DNA of 64,000 nt. It comes from Mya arenaria. Taxonomy: Eukaryota > Mollusca > Bivalvia > Myida > Myidae. The notes beneath the pieces were generated by a model. It did not search any database. It was not told the origin of the DNA and saw nothing but the letters and a program-made list of their open reading frames with translations. Positions 12,882-24,800 of this stretch are shown here, one piece after another; within the stretch, counting starts at the first letter, position 1, and every line of letters starts with the position of its first letter. The position numbers and the translations under genes are program-made. The stretch is taken from assembly GCF_026914265.1 (NCBI RefSeq), contig NC_069124.1, forward strand, positions 19,447,648 to 19,511,647, read 5' to 3'.

Positions 12882-13955
12882 AAAATGTCTTCCAAACTAT
12901 CAATCAACATACACTAGTAGATATTTGGATTGATACTATTGTTGATTGTTACGTTGCACGGATAAATCCGAAACTCGTATCAATGGGTATTATTATAATA
13001 AAGGAGAAAATACGTTTAATAAATAATCAATCTTTGCAATGCATGGTGTATGTTTATTTATCCTATATATTCACAAATTTTCGTGATCGATGAAAAAAAA
13101 ATACAACAGTTTAATTCAGCATGAACATTCGTTGTTGTTTAAATAACACGGATGTTTAGTATTCGGTTTTGATATAAGATGTCGAAGGATCTTTATATAT
13201 AAGATGTATCGAAGGATTTGAACTGTTTAGATGTATCGAAAGATGTATACATATAAGTTTCGAAGGATTGATACATAAATAAAAATGTATCGGAACATTT
13301 GTAAATGTAAGATGCATCTAAAATCTACGTGAAATCCAATTATGTTATATAATTAAAGGTTCAAGTTTTTAACTTTACTAAATTTAAACCAAATCTATAA
13401 AATATTTTGCAAAGACACACTGTCTACAATCAGAAATGAACATGCAACCCGTGGCGTACCAGCCCAGTCCTCTTATCAAGAAAAAGGTTAAAAAAAAGAT
13501 AAAAAATACACACGAAAGTTTTAATTGAAAAGAAAACTGCCTGAACCATGTATAATAATAGCTCATGTCTTGAAACACACTTGTAAGTCTTTTATTATAG
13601 TTGTATGGCTTATGGTAATCAATGATAGGTGATTTGCAGTACAATGTCGACCACATGAATTAGACATAGACATCAAACATGTAAATCTTGTGAAACAGGA
13701 ATTATTTTGCTTTTATGAAACGAAGTTTTGCATGCACTGTATGGTGATCGAGATCAGACATTTTTAGTTTAGTCAAAGTGTGTTAGCCAAAATATATACT
13801 GTACATTAAAATTATTTCCAAGGGCGGAATTGGTTATCGAATGCGTTGAGCTTAAATGTGCATCAGTCTCAGATTTGAATGAAGCATCGAGGCGAGGCGT
13901 CTTCCCACACTTAGAAAAAAACATTAACTGCATTGATTGAAAATACATAGTAAAT
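12882..13955. other. Intergenic sequence with minor short repeats
   Basis: AT-rich. Between 13180 and 13320 a motif like 'aagatgtatcgaaggat' recurs four or five times irregularly. No gene recognised. Confidence 0.5.
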
Positions 13956-14208
13956 CCCAGGGCCATGATTTCGATCAGTCTCAAGTCCAAGACTAGACTC
14001 AGACAAGCTTTTTTATGAAGGAACAAACAATAATATTTATTCAATTTCTTTTACAGAATTATATGCAAATATTAGTAAAACATTCAAATAGGAAAATATG
14101 AGAATTTCACCATCAATGCTTTGCTATAAGGAAAGTTACAATGAAATGCCATATTAAGTCTTAGGTCTGGACTCAGACTTGGGACTGTTTGTATTCACTG
14201 CCCCTGGG
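13956..14208. mobile_element. Small foldback/MITE-like element
   Basis: 'cccagggcc' then 'cagtctcaagtccaag' at the left is mirrored at 14160-14208 by 'cttgggactg' and 'cccctggg'. A ~250-bp imperfect inverted repeat without coding capacity, abutting a related element at 14206. Confidence 0.5.
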
Positions 14209-14460
14209 CCCGTTTTCACTAACGTCTTAAGTCTGAGCTTGTAACTAGAAGAAGCAAACATCTTAATTTTGTTGAAAAAATACTATTACAGGAGCAAAGA
14301 TGCTAAACACTGTTTCAACTGTTATGAATAATCTGTTTTAAAATCAAAAGGACATTTGTAAAAAATGATATATAATAGGTGTTTTGAAATAAAGGAGATT
14401 ACAATTTTATGAGCCTGAGTCTCAAACTCAGCCTCAAGAAATTAGTGAACACAGGTGCTG
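14206..14460. mobile_element. Second small foldback element, adjacent
   Basis: 'gttttcactaacgtcttaag' near 14212 is answered by an inverted 'ctcaagaaattagtgaacac' near 14432-14452. It resembles the foldback at 23917-24174 in its terminal motif (sequence ...cactaac/ctcgaaac...cttaag). Confidence 0.5.
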
Positions 14461-15041
14461 GACAATATGCAAATACCTTTACGGTTGTGGAACTTGGATG
14501 CTTGGCTTATACCGTTTGGTACACAACCGTCTGACAGAACTGAGTTTGTCAAGGCGATATCAACCGTAAAACACATATAACATAAGCAAGGAAGGATCCA
14601 ACAATATAATAAAATAGACTCATTAGGTATGAATTATATATAAGCAATTTTCTTTAAACCTGTTGAAAATAAAACAACCTTTAATAAATAAGAATATAAG
14701 AAAACGAAACAAAAAAGTAACAACAGTTTTTGAAACAGACTTTACTTTTCGGTAAATCCCAGGCTTTTGTTATATTTTGTTTGTGTATTTTTCAGGACTT
14801 ATGATAATACAAAGTTGCATGAAGATTACTCTTTTTACTCTTTTCATGTTATGCCGCTATGGTGTTTTAGATACAACCTAGAAACTCAATGTCGGCCATG
14901 TTGGTGTTAAGGGACTGTACACCAGATTGGCACCAAAAAAAGTTTTTTTCTGTAACGAATCTCAGGACAATAATTTAATTAAATGTTTTACTCGTTAATA
15001 TCATAATTGTAAAAAAAAGATAACCAAAATTAGAAAAAAAT
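14461..15041. other. Intergenic sequence
   Basis: AT-rich; nothing recognised on either strand. Confidence 0.4.
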
Positions 15042-15114
15042 GTGACGAAGACCGAGTTCGAACCGGTGTCGCCAAAATTGCAGTTCAGCGTCGTATCTAC
15101 TGAACTACGAAGGC
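15042..15114 (-). tRNA. tRNA-like sequence, probably a pseudogene or SINE head
   Basis: On the minus strand, an A-box-like 'tagttcagtaga' is followed by a B-box 'ggttcgaact'. The T arm ACCGG-TTCGAAC-TCGGT pairs fully. The 5' end 'gccttcg' does not pair with the 3' end, so the acceptor stem is absent. That argues against a functional tRNA. Confidence 0.4.
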
Positions 15115-15477
15115 TTACTTTAATCGGGTGATATAGTTAAGCTAAACACCTAACTCGGTAATATCACGTGATAACATCGACTAGCCAATCACACTTACGG
15201 AATGAATTATACTGGGAATACATACCCAGTAATATTTTTAATGGAAAATACGAAAACACTGCGAAAAATAAATTAATTGTAAAATATGTGGTACTTCAGT
15301 TGTGGTTTCAATGCATTGTACACATCGATACCAAGAGTATGTCAGTTTTCGACAATTTTCTTTTTTTTCTCACTATTTCATACTACGGAGTACAGTCCCT
15401 TTAACTTGTGAATGTGTTAATGCCTAGACTCCCAGGTTTATTTCAATTTTGACAGGTTTACAACCTCATTGGCAAAA

Positions 15478-16214
<737 letters not shown>

Positions 16215-16216
16215 AT

Positions 16217-16809
16217 ATCGTATAGACGAGACTATTGACTCTCTTTCTGGCTGTCGTTATTTCAGCAAGTTGGATTTACGTTCAGGGTATTGGCAAGTGG
16301 CAATGAAGGAGGCCGACAAGGAGAAGACAGCATTCTCTGTTGGTCCAATAAGCTTTTATGAGTGTAATAGAATGGCATTCGGGCTAACCAATGCACCTGG
16401 GACATTTCAGAGGATGATTGAGAGATACATGGGAGTTCTGCACTTGCGCCAGTGTTTGATATATTTAGATGATATCATTACTTTTTCGAAGACTCTCGAT
16501 GAGTATTTTGAGCGATTGCAGGCAGTTTTTGAACGTCTGAAGGAAGCAGGGCTCAAGCTCAAGGGTACGAAATGTCAGTTCTTTCTACCAAGGGTAACAT
16601 ACTTAGGTCATATGGTAAGTGAATCTGGCGTTGAAACTGATCTGGAGAAAGTCCGCGCTCTGAAAGAATGGCCAGTTCCTAACAATATAAAGGAACTAAG
16701 TAGTTTTCTGGGATTTGCTGGATATTATCGACGTTTTGTTCCTGGCTTCTCACAGATCTCAAAGGTTCTCAACGACTTACTCGTCGGTCACCGGGGAAGT
16801 ATGTTATAG
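16217..16809 (+). pseudogene. Ty3/Gypsy reverse transcriptase fragment
   Basis: Encodes RIDETIDSLSGCRYFSKLDL..., the usual start of Gypsy RT core motifs, then AFGLTNAPGTFQRMI and the catalytic YLDD in CLIYLDDIITFSKT. The thumb-region motifs TYLGHMVS and SSFLGFAGYYRRFV follow. The frame is open for about 195 codons and then fuses at the deletion junction to a short tail and stop (TAG at 16807). It begins mid-protein where the ACT repeat ends, so there is no native start. Confidence 0.85.
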
Positions 16810-17299
16810 GTTAGATTGTAACATAGTCATCTGAAATGTTTTATTGTCTATCATGTCTTTGTTTCTTTGTCTTTTTCTATAAATTCATATGTGAGCTCTC
16901 ATTTCATCTCATCACCCCTCATTTAACGATCTGCATGCATTTCCTTTTTTACACCCCTTTCAGTTCTTTGGCACGCCTGCGCAGTTCATATATTTACATC
17001 GGATAGGCGCGAGCTGTCCCTTGTTTAAAGACAATAAATGTCCTTATAAACATATATACAGTGTTTAAAGGTTAGTGAAGTATTGAGGAAATGTATGTTC
17101 TAACTATGTGTATTATGTATTTTCTTCGCATTCATATTATTTCTGTGTATTTATTCGTTTTGGCAGTTCATATATTTACATCGGAAAGACGCGAGCTGTC
17201 CCTTGTTTAAAGACATTTAATGTCCTTATAAACATATATACTGTGTTTACAGTGTTTACAGCCCATCTTACTAAAAAGCACCCTATAAGAGTCGTGACA
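16802..17299 (+). repeat. Candidate 3' LTR
   Basis: Starts TGTTATAGG right after a purine tract and ends ...GTGACA before the ACT repeat, giving the TG...CA pattern over 498 bp. A ~85-bp block ('tcatatatttacatcgga' ... 'cttataaacatatata') occurs twice, at 16987 and 17167, a 180-bp tandem duplication. AATAAA near 17033 could be the polyadenylation signal. The start is inferred; 'tgtaacatag' at 16817 is an alternative. Confidence 0.55.
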
Positions 17300-18379
17300 C
17301 TACTACTACTACTACTACTACAACTACTACTACTACACCACTACTACCAACACCAACTTGTAACGGCTGACATGATGTTATTCATATTCACAATTCATCT
17401 AAAAAGTCAAACAATGATGGGATAACGTTTGTGAGATGACTAACACTTACACCAATTAATTATTTATAGCTATATGTTAGCATACGTATGTACAAGTTAC
17501 GAGTTCAAACATTGTTGAACATGTATTGTGTAACATTTCATCTACTTGTTATAATGATATTTAAATTTATTTGTTTTATAAAAGTTTTTTATCGTTAAAG
17601 ATACGCATGGTATACATTTATCATCGATGATAAGCAGCAGATTGCAGCGATGTTGTAACCTTGAATTTCATAGCCAAAGGCAATAAATAAGGGTTGAATA
17701 TTTATATGAAAAACTACAGAAACAATCTCAGTTGCCAAAAGTTTAAACATAAAACCAGTTTGCCAGTGGCACAGGGTAAACGCCAAAATACATAAAGCAC
17801 ATTTTCTAATCGTTATCATTTATTATATTGGGCACATACTTTAATATTAGCTATTTATTATCTGCCTTTCATCTACCTTTTCCTTATTTAACAACAAGAA
17901 TAAAGCTATTCTTATTGAAAATCCGTACTGTCGCTTTCCTATCCCCTATCATGCTAAAACGGTGTGTAGCCTAGGAATTACTTAAAAAATAATTGGGAAC
18001 ATCCGTCTTAAATAGATACTTATTATGACCTAACTTTGGTGTTTAGCAGGAGGTAAATGGCAGTTCATTTAAGGAATAAATTGCAGGGTTGATGTCATTA
18101 TCGGGATATGAACGCAATTGTAAATCATACAATTCACTCACAAAAAGCACAAACACAAAAACGCGATATCTGTTTTTATAATTGTAAAATAATTGTTTAT
18201 AAAGTTACTTTAAAATGCAGACATATATTTCAGAGAAACAAGCCAGTAAAAAAAATGCTAAAAACACCTGAACCTACACAACAGGATCCTACAACACCGG
18301 GCACTCGGCAAAATGAATCATCGAATGTTAAATTTTTTACTTGAACTCTCTCGAATAGTCTGTGTGACAATTGTACATT
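17300..18379. other. Intergenic sequence with dispersed-repeat pieces
   Basis: ACT repeat remnant at 17300-17360. 17708-17805 ('gaaaaactacagaaacaatc' onward) matches 48238-48325 on the same strand. 18080-18120 shares 'attatcgggatatgaacgca' with 22418-22440. No gene recognised. Confidence 0.5.
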
Positions 18380-18387
18380 ACGATTTG

Positions 18388-18665
18388 CGCCAGAAGTGAT
18401 AATGATTTCCAATTCCTATCCATTGACATGGTTAAACGTAATTCCGCTTATGTAAAAGCACTTAGGGCATTATACGTCCATGTATCATATTTTTCAAATC
18501 AGTAATTACAAAAACAATTTACATTTCGACATGCGCCTAAAATGATATTGATTTCCAATTCAATTACCGGTTATAAAACATTTCGTTTTATCAATGAACC
18601 TCAGGCATTTTACGTTATTAGTTTGTGAATGATCCAATTATTTCTGAAACCAATAAACGTTAAAC
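18388..18665. repeat. ~145-bp tandem duplication upstream of metalloprotease copy B
   Basis: 'gtgataatgatttccaattc' at 18396 recurs as 'atgatattgatttccaattc' near 18541. Later parts also match ('agggcattatacgt' and 'aggcattttacgtt'). The block ends about 100 bp before the signal-peptide exon. Confidence 0.5.
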
Positions 18666-18708
18666 AAAGTATATGTTCAGACTACCATAGACGATTTGCC
18701 CGATCTTG

Positions 18709-18714
18709 TATAAA
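18709..18714 (+). promoter_or_regulatory. Candidate TATA box of metalloprotease copy B
   Basis: TATAAA lies 60 bases before the ATG at 18769, which would give a 5' UTR of about 30 nt. Alternatively 'gtgctttcag' at 18741-18750 could be an acceptor for an upstream noncoding exon. Confidence 0.35.
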
Positions 18715-18768
18715 CACCAGGCATGTGCATTTAGCCGGTTGTGCTTTCAGTGTTTTTTGGACGTAAGC

Positions 18769-18847
18769 ATGAAAGGTTTCTCTCTTTTAATAGCGTGCTC
18801 GTTGCTTGTCTTCTCCCTTGAAGCACATGAAAAAGAGAATCGACAAT
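18769..18847 (+). CDS. Copy B exon 1: signal peptide
   Basis: Starts at the ATG encoding MKGFSLLIACSLLVFSLEAH: a positive N-terminus, a hydrophobic core and a plausible cleavage point after EA. An upstream in-frame start would add about 21 non-hydrophobic residues and spoil the leader. The donor is 'gtgagt' at 18848. Confidence 0.75.
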
Positions 18848-21800
18848 GTGAGTATAAAAAGTTGTTTTGTTTGTGTTATATATGTATATTATGGTGTTGG
18901 GCTACTTACTTAATTAAGACTAAATGATGGCATTTTGTCAAAAGTAAGTACAGATACTGTTGGCTTTGAATTCAATTAGAAGAATACATGAAACAGGTCG
19001 TTTGAAGCGTGGGAAGATAACCAGACATGGAGAGGGCCCGCAAAGGACAGCAGGAAAGATAGTATTTACGGATTCACTTCTCTTGGATGTTGATATAGAG
19101 GGAAAGACAAAGCAAAGGGTTAAATTGAACAGGAAAAACATTGATGCAAGAAGAATTGGTGCACCAGAGATTAAGGTAAATAAAGCTTATATACGTGGAA
19201 ACGTTTCTGCATTGAAAATCTATTCCCAGATAGTTTGCGATCTTATAATAATGAATCTTAACATAGTTACGCAGTGTAAAATGCGGACTATGTATACATT
19301 TATTAAGTTATCGTACTGATAATTGTATTTTTGGGAACGCAGTTTTTGTTCAAAATAAGCCCGTATCCTTGGGTCCTTCAACCAATACTTTAGAAAAGTT
19401 TGTTTCGTTTTAAATTATATATTGTGAGAATAGACCTTTATACTTTTCTACGTGAGCTGTTGTAAAAAGGGGAAATGCAAAACATATAGCTTGATATTAA
19501 ATAGTTTTCTATGTGAATAGCGTGAAACTTATATAACAATATTCTTTTCAACGCTGACGACACCGTGTCAGGAAAAATAAGTGTGCCACAAACTGCCTGT
19601 ATTCAAACCTTACCTTGAATAATTTTGAATGAACACACACAATTTACCAATGGGACTTTCAGAGAATGAATGAATTGAACAAATTCAACATATTATGTTG
19701 GCTCCCGGAACTAGCGTTCGAAAGAGCGCATTTGAGGCGCAAGTAAAGATGTGGATCCCTTTTACAGAAACTATGAAAATGTGGTACGGGGTTAAGCTTA
19801 AAAACAACATTTTGATGTAAATTTTGCATATCTTTTGCAGGCAGATGGACATAAAAGGTTAACTTTAAAAACTATTTAGGGAGGGGATGCGAGCGCGAGT
19901 GTTCGGCTTATACGTCTATATATACGGCATGGGCTATTAAAATATTGACTTTGTTTACGGTGCCATTTAACAATTACGATTGGTTCTTTATATAAAACGA
20001 AAGTTAACATTGCATAACTTACCAGTTTTTATGGCATGCTGTACAGAGCTCAAATATTTCGCATTTTTTTCAGGGATCTTCCGTGTATATGTCAGATGAC
20101 AACAGTGTCACCTACCGAGAAGAATGTACTGAGGAAAGTATTTGCCAGGGGGTGAGTCAACATCGTCATGCTATATATATATATATATATTCCTATTGGA
20201 TAGTTGTTGTTTAAATATATGTACATATTAGATGTAATCATTTTTCATAATTTTACAGTATATTATATGATGTAATGATTATTTAAAAAACGTGAACCGT
20301 ACGGAACTTTTCCTTTTCTTTCAAATGAATACGAAAACAGAGAAAAACGTTTGTATTCTTTATTATCTTTCATGGTTTTTCACTTTGTTAATGATAATAT
20401 CTGAGTGTGTGTCATCGAGAAACTCTATTTGGCATTTTTAATAAATTCATTGAAGTATAAACAATTGTTGATTTAGAATTATTCTGTTATTAATTAGGAC
20501 ATTTCACCCTTCGGGCTCAGGCCAATACTGCTGACCTCGGACAAATAACTCGGTCATTATGAAATCACCTAATTAAAGAATATTTTATCAATTAAATTTC
20601 ACGTAAAATAAAATAAAATATTAATACCTGATTTTAGTATTGAAGCTTATTTCTGTTTTTCAATCTGATTTTGACATGCAGACTTGATGAAGCCGAATGT
20701 ACTGTACATTTTAATGAAGCATACTTGTTCGTGATTTTTTCGTAAATCGTTTGCCGAAAATTGATAATGATTTTCAGCATTGTCGTCCATTTTGTCGGTT
20801 TCCAAAAAAGTAATTGTTATGAAATCCAACTAAATACAACTGTCAAAACAAACCGGTTGAAGAATTTATTAGGCTAGCAATTCAAAAATTATTTGGACAA
20901 GGCACACAATTTTTAAACAGTCTTAAAAACGAAAATAAACATGGCTGCCGATTTTAATAATTTATAGCATTCTCGCAAAACGTCCAATGAAAAGATTCAT
21001 TCCTCTTATCCCGTATTGGGCGAGTTAAGTAGCCAATCAAAACGGCAAAACCTCGTTTTAGCCAACTTTGGTCCGTATTGGGCGAGTTTGGGCATACATT
21101 GTCGTCAAATTTTAGTATAAGTACTATTGTTGTTCCAGTATCGCGTACAAAATGTAATAGTTAATTGATAATAGCTGATATTCACTATTACATCGACTGT
21201 GCCTTGGACAGTATGACATGATACCATAGAATATCTGATCAGTTTCTATGAATTCAAAGTCAGTAGTTGTACATTTCTTTCCAGTATGCAATTATCGCAG
21301 GTAATGAGAGCACTGAGTTCGTGTCTAAAACTGGTGCGGTGCTGGAGATTCCTTCTGACCCAGACGCACGACTGGCGTTTGTAGACAAACCCGAATTTCC
21401 GAAACAGTCAGAACAGTCTAACATTCACAGAGTTCCTGGTAGGAAGTGTACACATTTGTGTTTTGATTGCCCATTATATGTTTGTGTTGCTCCAAATAGA
21501 AACTATATTACAAATTTGTTTTAATGTGTTCTCTACGAAATAAAAACAGCAGTCGAGCTTGCCGTCTGTGAGACTGTCCGTCTGTCCTTTCTTTTGTCAA
21601 CATTGTTATAAAGCTGTTAATCGCATTTTGATCAATTCTAGCAGAATAATAGAGCAATTTATGATGTGTTACCATAACACGAATGCGGTCGTCACAAAGA
21701 TCTTTGACATTGAGTTTCAAAATTTGTGAAGTATAGCGATAACTCATAGCATAGGTAAAACTTTTATATAACTATTGATAGGAATCCAATCAAACTTAAC

Positions 21801-24800
21801 ATAGCTTTAGAATTAAATTCAAAGGTGTGCTACACATTAAATAAATGCTCTTATCTCAAGTGTGTAGTTCATATTTGGAAGTCAATGTTATACAATATGT
21901 ATTTCATAGCAGTAGTAACTGTCAAAGTCATATATAATCCTTAGTAGGAATTCATTCAAACTTCCAACAACTCTGGAGCTCCATAGGAAGGTGTGTTGCA
22001 CATACATTTACAAAGGCCATTTTGTATCATTTTTACGTCAATGTAGCACAATATGAATGTTATAGAAAAAAGTTGTGTCTCCAAAATTCAGTTTCACTAT
22101 AAATGGGATTTCAAAAATAAAACCTTTTTGCATACGTGAACAATTCCATTAGGGAATGTGTTTCACATGATGTTCGTGCTTAAGCAAAATGTCCACTTTA
22201 ACTATGGTCAATTTCTATCAAAACTAGTGAGTGGGAACTTTCATTTAAAATATGTTATAAATACAAATAATTATCAATATGTAAATTACCGATCGGGGGC
22301 ATTCGTTACGTACCTATGACAACTTAAAACTTCATGCTGAATGTATTTCAAAGCATTTGGTGTTTCTGCTATGCCACTTTTATCAGATATTTAATGAATG
22401 CATTGCGGGGTTGATGCCATTATCGGGATATGAACGCAATTGGGCTGGTCATAGTGTGTTGAGTCCAAAAAGTGATTACCGCAATTGCCGAAAGGCAGTT
22501 CATTTAAGGAATGGATGTTATGGTGTTAATATAATTGTTTTAAGAAAATAGAAGAAACACTTACTTTATTATCATATTGTCAATTTTCAAAACGATCTTT
22601 TTAAGAGCCGAAGAATGACGTCTCGGGGAATGGACGTCACATCAACGTGACGAAAAGGGCTCTGAATGATGACCTTGTCGGCTCTCGAGTGGCGAAAATT
22701 CTCTACTTTGTGGATAAAGCATTTATGAACGAGTATGAATTCATGTTTAAAGACAAGGGTGGTGCGGAAACACTATCAGTTATTTGTAATCAACTGGATA
22801 ACATGTAATCAATAGAATAACCTGATTTGTACCATATCGAGTATATGTAAACAGCGATGCTATTTATTTTGATTAATTATCATTAATGTCCATACAAATT
22901 TAAAAATAATACAGTATAACTTTTGAAATTTTCTTGCAAATATTTCAGAGAAAGCTATGATGTTTTGTTACAGATTTCTACCCTTGGGTGAAGATGACTA
23001 TGAAGCTACGAAAGTAATAGTGCAAGATTTCTTAACACTTCTTACAAATCAGGTAAGTCTTAACATTATCTAAATATAACAGATCAATTAAGAACGTAAT
23101 ATGTAAGCTGTATGTAAGTCTTCAAAATAAGTCAGAAATGCACCATTCAACATAAAACCTTCACGTACCCAATTTCAAGACGAATGCAATTAGTCTTAAA
23201 TGCAACAGTCTACTTGTTCATTTGTGTTGTTTGTTGTTGCTTTCTAAAGGAAATAACACTTCCATACATTGAAACAAATAGGCTGATACATGTACATACT
23301 ATATACCACAATATAACAAATCATAATGTTATTTAAGATAATAATCTAATTCTTAATAACGTTTGTCGCATATGGCTTAAAATAATGGTTCGATGCTATC
23401 TGAAAGCACAATTAAGCAAATTGAAAAACAAAACAAAACAAAAACATAAAAATGTACAACCCTACTTCTCTTTAATCATAAGTAATATTAAGATTCCTGT
23501 TTATGCAAGAATCATATTTCATAACAATATTTATATAATGTTATATTTGATATAATATTATATATCATGATTAAAAAAATATATCATAAAATGTTCGCAT
23601 ACTGATCTAAAACCTACCTCGATTTATTTCTTAGGTCACGGTGTCATATCAGTCCCTCCGTCAGTATAACAAACGCCTGTATCGCGGTGAGGCTTTCTAC
23701 GATCAGGACGTAGCTATTCAACTTGTTGGGATTGAATACCCTCCGGAGGTTAGTATTAATAAACAGGTATCTATCAGAATCATGCTCATAATTTTGAAAC
23801 AATTCAGTTCATATACTGCCAACGTTTGAGCATACATGTTCCGCTGACACCCAAGGTCAAAGGTTTTATAATATATTCATTAACACTGAACGCGTTTAAA
23901 TTACCTTTATATTTCCGGCCCCAATTTCTCGAAACGTTTTAAGTCTCTTATAACAGAATTAAGCTAATCTCACTATTTTTTTTTATTATTTGCATAATAT
24001 TTACTTCTTTTAATAAGAGTTTTTTGTACTTAATTTAGGAATTATCTATATGTTAGTTACATTAAACCATTCTTCATTAAATTTTTATCAAAATCCAGTT
24101 TTAGTATGTTTTTGGCTAATTGAAATAAACTACTTAAGCCTGACAAGCTTAAGAAGTTTTGAGAAATTTGGGCCAGTATAATATTTGATGGAAAGATAAC
24201 TGAATAAAATATAACTTAATTGTCCGAGAAAAGCATAATCGAATTTATCATTACTCCAAGATTCAGCAATTCAGCACCTAATTTAAATTAGAATAATATA
24301 TAATTAAAAATAAATAAATCCTGTCAATTACCCGTAGTAACCACGCAAAACAAAATAACAAATACAACTCTAGGTTACGCAACTTATAAATGCAACTATT
24401 GTAACTTGCCTTTTGTAATGCAACTTAAAAGACATACATTACCAGAATTTTGGGCGAGGGCAGACTACGGTAACCAATACAAACTTTGAATTGATTTTTA
24501 GGCCAAAATAAAGAGAAAAAATAGCTCTACTTTAAATAGTTCCACAAAAAGTACACTGTGTGTGACGGCCATTATATCATATGACCTTTAGGACAACAGC
24601 GAACATTTGCTATCGAACGTTCACAGACAAATGAAGCTAAACATTGAAGTTAAGGTACAATTCTTTCAAGAATTTTTTCTTTCTTTTTCAAATTTTAAGT
24701 GTGTTATTTTATGTGAAAACGATGTTTACATTTCATACAAACAGTGTTTTTATACAGAAACTTTTGCCCACAATATATTAAGAAACCTGTAATCTATCCC

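Larger units (their letters stand above)
16217..17299 (+). mobile_element. Internally deleted Ty3/Gypsy LTR retrotransposon remnant
   Basis: A reverse-transcriptase segment (16217-16790) runs almost directly into a polypurine-like 'accggggaagta' and a candidate 3' LTR (16802-17299). RNase H and integrase are missing, and so is everything 5' of the RT core, including the 5' LTR. Both outer edges touch ACT-repeat DNA. This suggests insertion into, or recombination within, the microsatellite. Confidence 0.8.

Noticed and set aside
16217..16809. Functional host reverse transcriptase gene
   Set aside because: It starts mid-domain at a microsatellite and fuses to LTR sequence without RNase H or integrase; it is a deleted retroelement.
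20490..21220. Possible inverted-repeat element in intron 3 of the protease ('ggacaaggcacac' near 20896 and 'tgtgccttggac' near 21198)
   Set aside because: Only about 12 bp match and the flanks do not extend the symmetry; too weak to call.
22733..22808. Extended exon 5 of the protease to 22804
   Set aside because: It would insert 24 residues between the first strand and first helix of the catalytic domain. The donor at 22733 joins in the same phase and gives a normal M12B pattern.
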